A stretch of DNA of 64,000 bases from Brachypodius melanocephalos (taxonomy: Eukaryota > Chordata > Aves > Passeriformes > Pycnonotidae), in assembly GCA_013398615.1 (NCBI GenBank), contig VZSR01003371.1, positions 5,903,632 through 5,967,631 of the forward strand. Direction: 5' to 3'. Made by a program: the position numbers and the translations under genes. This document shows positions 56,451-64,000 of this stretch, one piece after another. Positions within the stretch are counted from its first letter, which is position 1. Each line of letters opens with the position of its first letter. The notes below the pieces were generated by a model that saw nothing but the letters and a program-made list of their open reading frames with translations, searched no databases and was not told the origin of the DNA.

Positions 56451-58284
56451 TTAGCACTAATTTACTCAGCTGTTGCTAAATAGTAAAAGATCTGAGAAAA
56501 TTTTGCATCATACAATGCACACAGAACACAGATACACAAACTAGAAGGTGAATTAATTGTTTTCAAACGGTTAAGATACCAAAAAAAGTTCCAAACAGCA
56601 TAACAGAAAACACACCTTGTTAAATAATTTTGGGGGATTGGGTGCAGGGGGAAGTAGATTAATGGACTAAATCCTTGGATTGGTTAAAGCTACCCTGACC
56701 TGGACTTGGACCAGCTAGGGATTGGGCCCAGTTTGTTTCCTATATTAGATATATTTTTGCCTTTAAATAAAACAAAAATGTCAGCCATGTGTTTCGGGAA
56801 TTAATACTGACCTGCTCTAAAAAACAAGACAGAAATTCTGGATTGTGTGGCTCTTAAAAACTTTTCCCCCTTTTGTATTTTTATTTAGCACTTGTCTAAA
56901 CAGTTAAATATGTATGTGTCCTGAGGGCATTCATCTGGAGAGAAATTTTCCCAATATTAAGGGAAAGTTTCAGAGTCAGGTAATGATGAAAGCCTTGCAC
57001 AGCTAATTGAGTAGGATGTAATTCTTCTCAACTTCAAATAGATTTAATGATTTACTTTCACATTTCTGTGTTCACTATAATATTTCTAAGTGTTGTTTAA
57101 GGTGTTCTCCTAACAAGTATAGGAAAAATCCTCTGTATTCTACAAGCACATACATCTCTACAAGGTGTATATATGAGGATTCTAGTCTTTTCTTCCTCTC
57201 TCCTTTCTTTTTCTCCCATACTCTTTGTGAACAGCTTGTTCCAGAATGGAACCTGGATGTGACTGTTATTTGTGAAGAACTGTTGTTAACTACACACCCC
57301 TTAAATGTCTGTCCTTTACAACCAGGTTCTAGGAAAGATGTGTTCAGTTCTTTCTTGTTTGAAAGATGCATCTTATTTGACATTTAAAAAATATTTTGAA
57401 TGCTTTTTGTTGTTACTGGGGAATATTTTTTAAATGGGGTTTATTTGAAATACTATAAAATCAAGCAAGGCCCAATTTTCAATTGATAAATTACTTTGGG
57501 AGGGAGATACGAGTGGGAGTGTGGACTTGTTCAAACAGATTTATAGATATGACATATTAAGAGATTAAAGGTTCACTCCCTTAAAAAAATTGGGCTTTGA
57601 AGTTGTTTTAAGATAGGTGGACAGAAGTAGTAAAATGTTTATACAGGAATAAATGTATTTCATACCTGCATTTAATTTTGAAACAAAATAATTTTACTTC
57701 TAGGCACTTGACACAATTCACTTATGTGAAATATGATTTTGTTGAAATATAATTCTCAATGAGCAACTGGTAGGGCCAGATGTGAAAAAGAAATCCAACA
57801 CTTTGGAGTCTGCAAAAGCTGAGACTAGTTTTTTACTGGCTATGTAAGACTTGGTGTAAGCATCCAGAAGCACATATTTGTGAGAAGAGATGCAGTGGTG
57901 TATTTTAATTTCTTTTTTTACCTTGGCCCTCCACCCCCAATAATGTAGTAGGTGCCAGTAAGAGTGTAATCAGTATTTTTTTAATAAATAAAAAAGACTT
58001 TACATTACCATTACTGCTGGATTATTGGCACACTTGGTGTGTTTGCATGAAACATATCTGCTTTAGCTTTTCAGTCAATTTTTGTGATTATTGTCTGGCT
58101 TCATGAAACTGGATGACTTTGTTGACAGCAGATAAGTGTCAAAGTATTGTGCAGACCATAGGTACTACATACAAACTTTGTCAAAGAAATTGTAATCTTT
58201 TCCTAAGAGAGGACAAATAAAGCACATGTAATACTCTCTAAGTTAGCCAGCCTGTCGTTCATCACACCCTCAAGTCTGAGCTGA

Positions 58285-58299
58285 CCAGCAGATGGCAGC
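58285..58299 (+). promoter_or_regulatory. CTCF-like binding site
   Basis: CCAGCAGATGGCAGC matches the 15-base CTCF core consensus CCASYAGRKGGCRSY at every position, on the + strand. CTCF binds such sites to form loop anchors and insulators. Occupancy cannot be judged from sequence. Confidence 0.5.
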
Positions 58300-61200
58300 A
58301 TAAAGAACCCCGGGAAAGATTTGAAGAGGTGCTTTTATTTTAATTTCATTATGTCTTCCTTAGAGGAATTCTTTCTTCCTTCTGTTAACACCCAGTGTCC
58401 AAACAAGCTCAGTTCCTGGTTATAGCTACAAATTCTTGTGTTTCCAAGGCCTAACAATGCAAATTGTAATAATACAAGCCTTAATGCTCTTTTTTTGCAT
58501 ATTAAACAGTGGGGTTTTCCCCATTACTGATTCAGGACAGATTTTATTTAGCTGCATTTTTAATGGGCATTAGCATGTGTACACAAAGGAGAAAACACGT
58601 GCAGCTCTTAAAAGGTAAGGTGTGTGTTCAAGGAGGCAGTCGTGAGACATGCACAGCTTGCAACTCAAAAAATACATGAGCTCCATTTATCAACCCTGGA
58701 GTCTAGTTGTCCTGGAGTATGCAACTAAAAACTCTTACTGAAGGTGAAAATAGCTGAGTTTTTGATCCTAAGAATAGGAAGGAAGAAGGGAATTCATGTT
58801 ATTTCAAAAGAATTACTGACCTAAAGAAAAAGCAGTTGCAGTTGACCTTTGCAGGTTGTTAAACAAAAATCCCTGTGCTTTTAAGCATTTCATTCAAGCT
58901 TCCTGCAAATATAATTCTCTCTTCTAAACATTGCTTAAGGATAAGTTAATATATAGTGCCACCTTACATCCTGTGACTTAGCAGACGGTTGGTTCCTGTG
59001 TTTGTTTCTGTATGCATACGAATTTTTTTTTTCCATTTTGAAAGCACCAGTAATCAGTCAGGGGTACATTTTTATGGAACACTGCAAGTAGTTGGACTTG
59101 TTCCTTGCTAAACCTCTGTTAAAGCCTCTAACATTTTACATGACCTGCATCACCCATCAGACCATACAGTTTCGTTACAATGGTTCTATTTTCATGGGGA
59201 AAAAAGTTACAAGCTTCACTTCTGTTCTTTGATGACACATTCTGTGTAGAAAACCAAGTTTCTTATGTGCTTTTTCTCCTTTTGTATGTTGCTTAGGCTT
59301 CAGAGTGCAGAGAATCTGTTAACTGAATGTTACATTATATAGGTTTTTATTCCACATCCCCATCTAAAGTATCATGAGTATCTGTAGGCAATTTTATACT
59401 GTTTTAAAATGTTCTCATAGTTTTAATTAACTTTCCAGGCAAATTCAGAAATGCATAATATCCTTACCTGAAACATCTAACTCCTGCTAATAATAAAAAT
59501 GAAACTTGTCCCAGGCTGTCTTTTTTTTTGCTATTATAGTACTGTGTACACTTGTGGCACCGCATACTTAAAGAATTTATCTAGTCTAGCAGTATGGGCC
59601 AAAATATCACTCTTCATTCAGTTCAGGAATTCTTATATGAAATAAAGGAAATGTTAACTGTAACTCAATTGGCTCTGTCAGTTTTTCTGTCTCTGTGTGG
59701 GTGCACGGTAGATTGTCTTTTGAATACAGCCTGACTTGTTTGTATGTTGTTTATTGACTTACATAAGTTTTTCTTAGAGTAAAAAAAAAATGCCAACAAA
59801 ACACCCCAACCCTCTAGCTGCTCAGATTTTGCTAATAAGAAAAAAATACGCAGTTGGGTTATATCTATTGGAAAGACAGAAGAGTTTATTTATCAGAACA
59901 TGCATGCTCCAAGCTTTATAGAGAGAGCTCTTGGCCTGCCCAGCCCACTTCCTCCTGGGTGACTGTGGTGTAGAAATCACCGACTCTAAAGTCTTGTCAG
60001 GAAGTCTGAGATTGTAGCAGTGTCCTGAGTGTTAAGGAAAGTGAAACTTAGTGGGCAACAACATTCCGAGCTCATGAAGACTCTTTTATTGCCTGTGAAA
60101 AGATGCTGTGTATCTTTTGTATATGATATGTTCATATTGTATGATCATCATATATATAATGGCAGGAGACCTAAGAGAGGATGTTGCCTAAGACATCCCT
60201 GTAAAACGTGCATGTTGCTCTTTGTGGGCCCTTTCGTTTATGGATCCTGCTGCTCCTGCAGTGGAGGAGACTTGCCTGCCAAACAAGCAGGAGGAAATAA
60301 TTTCCTGCCATGTTTTATCTTCATGTTATATACCCCTAGTTTGAAGATAAGTGTACATAGTGGGATGTGTTTCCTTTTGATGTCCTACAGCCTGCATTAT
60401 AAAGCAAGTGATGCTCAAGTAAACCAACAGGAAGTGGGAGGGTTTGCCTTCTTTGGCTCTTGAAAAATTTGCCCTTTAGTTGTTTTTGTTACTGCTTAAA
60501 CAGAACGTGACAGAAGAACATCGTTGTCTTGAATGACTAAGACCAAAGCTTGTATTCTTAAGGTTTAAAAAGGCTGTTACACAAGCATATGTGAGTAACA
60601 CAAGAAGTGCTTTTATTAGACAATGAATTGATAAAGTGAGTTTTCTGAAGAAGAAATTTTTTGAACAAAAGTTGCACTTTGGTAGTTGCAAAAGTCTAAA
60701 GACATGTGTGACTGGAGGAGTAGCAACTGTTGGAGCCTGTTCCGGTGTGGGCACCATAGATGCTCAAATCTGAACAACTTCTTCAGTCCAAATTTCCAAA
60801 TTTTTTTTGAGCCTTCAAACATGGCAGGAAAACCTTGTTTGAATTGGATCTAGGGGAGAGAAAGTCCCAAGGAAGCTGATGAGCAGAGGTCTTGATGTTG
60901 CTCAGTCTGCAATTGCTAACACACAGTGAATAGCATTTGAGACTTGATTCTGCTCCATGAGAGAAGTTTTTGCCTTAACAAACAGTGATGCTGGTCCTTT
61001 AGAACAGTCTTTAGCCAGGAAGTACTTCAAGGGAAGAAAAAAAAGACACACCATGACCCCCTCTCCACCTCCAAGGCTAACACTGAACCAGCAAGGATGC
61101 TTTCTTTGATCAGCTGTTTAAAATGAAGATTTAATCCTAAATCTAAAACAAAAGGCACATTTAATAGCCAGGTCACCAGCTGATCAAAACATTTGCATTT

Positions 61201-64000
61201 TTTTCTTCTTACTGCCATAACTTATTAAATTCCCAGGCTCCAGATTGCATGAGTGCAGATATTTTATTTTCAAACCTAGAATTTCTGAACCTTTTTATCC
61301 TTGAAATTACAGAGCAGAGATTTTGCTGGCTTTGGTATTTGCTCTGATTTTGGAGCTGTCTGAAAGGAAGGAGACAATTTTAAGTGGAGAGATTTTTTTT
61401 TCTTTCTTCAAGTGGGTGGAGCAAACATCTACGTCAGTATTTGACTTCATCTGCTTCTTTGAACCACAGCATGATTTGAATTTTTAAATTCCAGTCTGTC
61501 CTTTCACAGATTCACAGCTTATATCATGTATCAGTATGATTGGATGCCAACTGACAGTATGTCATTACCTTTTTTTTTTTAATAAGTGACATTTCAGCCA
61601 CCCAGATATGGAGGGAACAATACCATTTGCAAAGTTCACCCACGTGGTTCTAGAAATCTGCAAGCTGAGTGTACATACCAGCTTGCATTTAACTCTTTTG
61701 TAAAAAGCCAGAGGGAATGAAGAATTGCCTTGCATTTCTACCAAGGTGTGTCGCTGAGACTGGAATCAGGTACCTGGTTGTAAAAAATGCTTTAAAAATT
61801 GTAGTAGATCTGGATTCAGTATTTAGATGTGCTGTGAGAAATGTTTCCCTATGTTAGAGCTTATCCTTTTGCCTTTAATTGGTGGTGCAATGAGCTGTGA
61901 AGTAAACTCAGACTCAGTGTTGCAGCTGCAGGACTCACGTTGCAGCTGGAGGAAGTCTTGCAGGAGAAAAACACTGAGAAGTGATTTTGTACACAAAATC
62001 TGTGTAGAGAGTCTTCTGTCAAATTGACTTCCTGCCCGCCCCCCTCTAATCATTTTAGAGTGCTTCAGACAAAAGACAAAATTAAGAATATAAACATATA
62101 AACTCAGAAAATGCACATAGCTGACTCAGTTTCATTCCTTTCAATGCTCTGGTGTGTTTTCTTATTGTGACTGTTGTATAGAGCTGCACACATTTCCTCC
62201 TCTAAGCCTGCTTAGCAACCTCTGAAAACCAAACACTTAATTATTTAATATAATCATGCCAAGGAAACTCCATTATTCCACCAACAGTCCTTGCATCTGT
62301 ATGCACACGTAGGTCCCTTTTGCATGTAACAGGTAAAAGTAGTCCAGGAAGCAGGAAAAAAAAAGTAAATCTCATCCTTATGTTTAGCAGTTAAACATTT
62401 ACCCAGTGTTCAGCAATGCTTGCTGATGTAATCTGGCTTTGTACATCAAATATTGCAGTATGCAGAACATGTTCATTCAGTTACGAATTCATGTTGAAGA
62501 TGGCTTTTACAAGCATTGTTATATAGTCTCTCTAAAAATAGGTTGATGTTTGTCAGGAAGAATCCCTTAAGCACTTCTTTTGGTTACTGCGAACAGGGAG
62601 TTTTAGCATATAGTTCAAAAGAAAATTAAAAATACTTTGGGGGATTTGAAGTTTTTATGTGCTGATCCCTGTACCATTGTGGGCCTGAGTGGCTATTCCA
62701 AAAATACAGTAGTAGTATGAAATATATGCTCAAAATATCTTGAAATGAGTAAACCCAATTGTTTAATGACACATTGCTACAATTTCTGTCTTTTCAGGAG
62801 CAAAAATATAATAGCAAACACAAAGAATTCACAGAGATGCCAAAATTTTGTCCCAGTTTGACTCAGTAGTGAAGTATTTTTTCAATAATAAAGCTACTGG
62901 GAACTTGGAAAAATGCAGTAATGTGTCCCTACATATTCCCTTTTGAGTCTTACATGTGTAAGTAGTGAATAATGACTGAGACATGTGGGAAAGGAAGGAT
63001 TGCCTTGGGAGCCTGATGGGAAATTGGTCATTTCTGTGAGTGGTAATTCGGAACCTCACTAATCCCTGAAGCGAGTTCTGGCCCTCCCCACATGAAGAGC
63101 ATAAATTGGTTTTTAGGCTGTTTTTTTCCCTCCCTTGTTCTCACTTATGTATGCAGGTGCACAGTTTCCAGTAGAGAGAGCTGCATTTGCTTTCTGAAAT
63201 ACCACCCTTGCTCAGTGTTCAGGCAGTGAAGTGTGAAAGCCTCTGCAGGCGAGTCCTCACAAAATAATGTTGGCGTTCAGTAACTGAAGGCAGTGGGAAG
63301 GAAAGCCTGACTGATGTGCAGTATGTGAAGGCTGATGGTGCATTGCAAAGATCCACCCTTCAGAGCATGGGTGTCTTCCATGTCACAGCAGCAGTAATTG
63401 CTGAAGAAAAGTGGAGATGATGATGATAGAGTTCAGGTACAGTTTCGGTGCAGAAACTTGGCACTTGCTAAAAATCTGAAGTGAACAGCCTTGGCTTTTT
63501 TTCCCCTAAATTTACGCACTTTGGAAGAGTCCTTTGCCTTTATGAGAAATAAGAAATTACTCCAAACGTAAAGCAGAATAAAATAGCTATAAATTGCCAA
63601 TTAACACATTTTGCCACTAATCTAAATGTTGATTACTTTGAACCTCAGCCTGAATTTCAGAAGAGTTAATTGTATACGATTTTTCTTTGCTAGGAGGATT
63701 ATATTACAAAAATAAGGACATGACAATCTCTGGTATGATTACCAGGGAAAGATTTATATTTGTAACTTAAGAAGTAAAGTAACAAGCCCCCCAAAACCTG
63801 TCCAGATTTGTACTGAAGGCTGTGTTTTGGGCTCTGGTATGTGAACTGTTAAAAACTTCCACAGAAGTGTTATGTTACATTGCAGAGGTGGCTGTGTCAC
63901 GTCAGCATGAACTGATTTCTAGCAATCTTCTTCTAAATCATCTTTACTTAGTGATTGTTTCAATCTACACGGATTTTAATTGCAAAACTCAGTGTGCCCC

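Noticed and set aside
56965..57010. A frame starting VSESGNDES, superficially like the next human NSD2 exon (VSDSPGDEPSES)
   Set aside because: There is no acceptor or polypyrimidine tract before it, the resemblance ends after a few residues and the frame stops quickly.
60029..60463. 144-codon open frame on the + strand
   Set aside because: It has no recognisable domain, Cys-rich random-looking composition, no splice or promoter context, and AT-rich intronic surroundings. A frame of this length is possible by chance in 64 kb.

Overview
The window is vertebrate nuclear DNA, almost certainly from a bird and probably a passerine. Bird origin rests on several CR1 LINE fragments of the avian kind. 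Passerine origin rests on a tRNA-Ile-headed SINE with a CR1 tail that resembles the TguSINE1 family I remember from zebra finch; I could not search for it. The sequence is mostly AT-rich non-coding DNA with one CpG island and one recognisable protein gene.

That gene is the 5' half of NSD2 (WHSC1/MMSET), a histone H3K36 methyltransferase, on the + strand. Eight constitutive coding exons lie between 22851 and 54952. Each is flanked by AG and GT, and the codon phases agree at every junction. Together they give 631 codons with no frame break: the N-terminal region, the first PWWP domain, the HMG box and the basic linker before the first PHD finger. The rest (PHD fingers, second PWWP, AWS-SET-postSET) must lie beyond base 64000. 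A ninth possible exon, a 78-bp in-frame cassette at 48748-48825, lies between the HMG-box exon and the next exon.

Layout: 1-8.2 kb is AT-rich upstream DNA with no gene I recognise. 8.2-9.5 kb is a CpG island, taken as the NSD2 promoter, interrupted by a 100-N assembly gap and carrying a consensus splice donor on the minus strand. 9.5-22.8 kb is the 5' intron(s), with CR1, the SINE, microsatellites and a small GC-rich patch. 22.8-55.0 kb holds the coding exons, separated by introns of about 0.4 to 15 kb. 55-64 kb is intron after the last visible exon; I could not find the next exon there.

No bacterial-type system, CRISPR array, rRNA or intact RNA gene is present. I found no clearly new biological system. 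The points most worth checking are the cassette exon, a Tyr-to-Phe change in the PWWP aromatic cage, the divergent splice donor in the CpG island, a diverged duplication beside the island and two CTCF-like sites.
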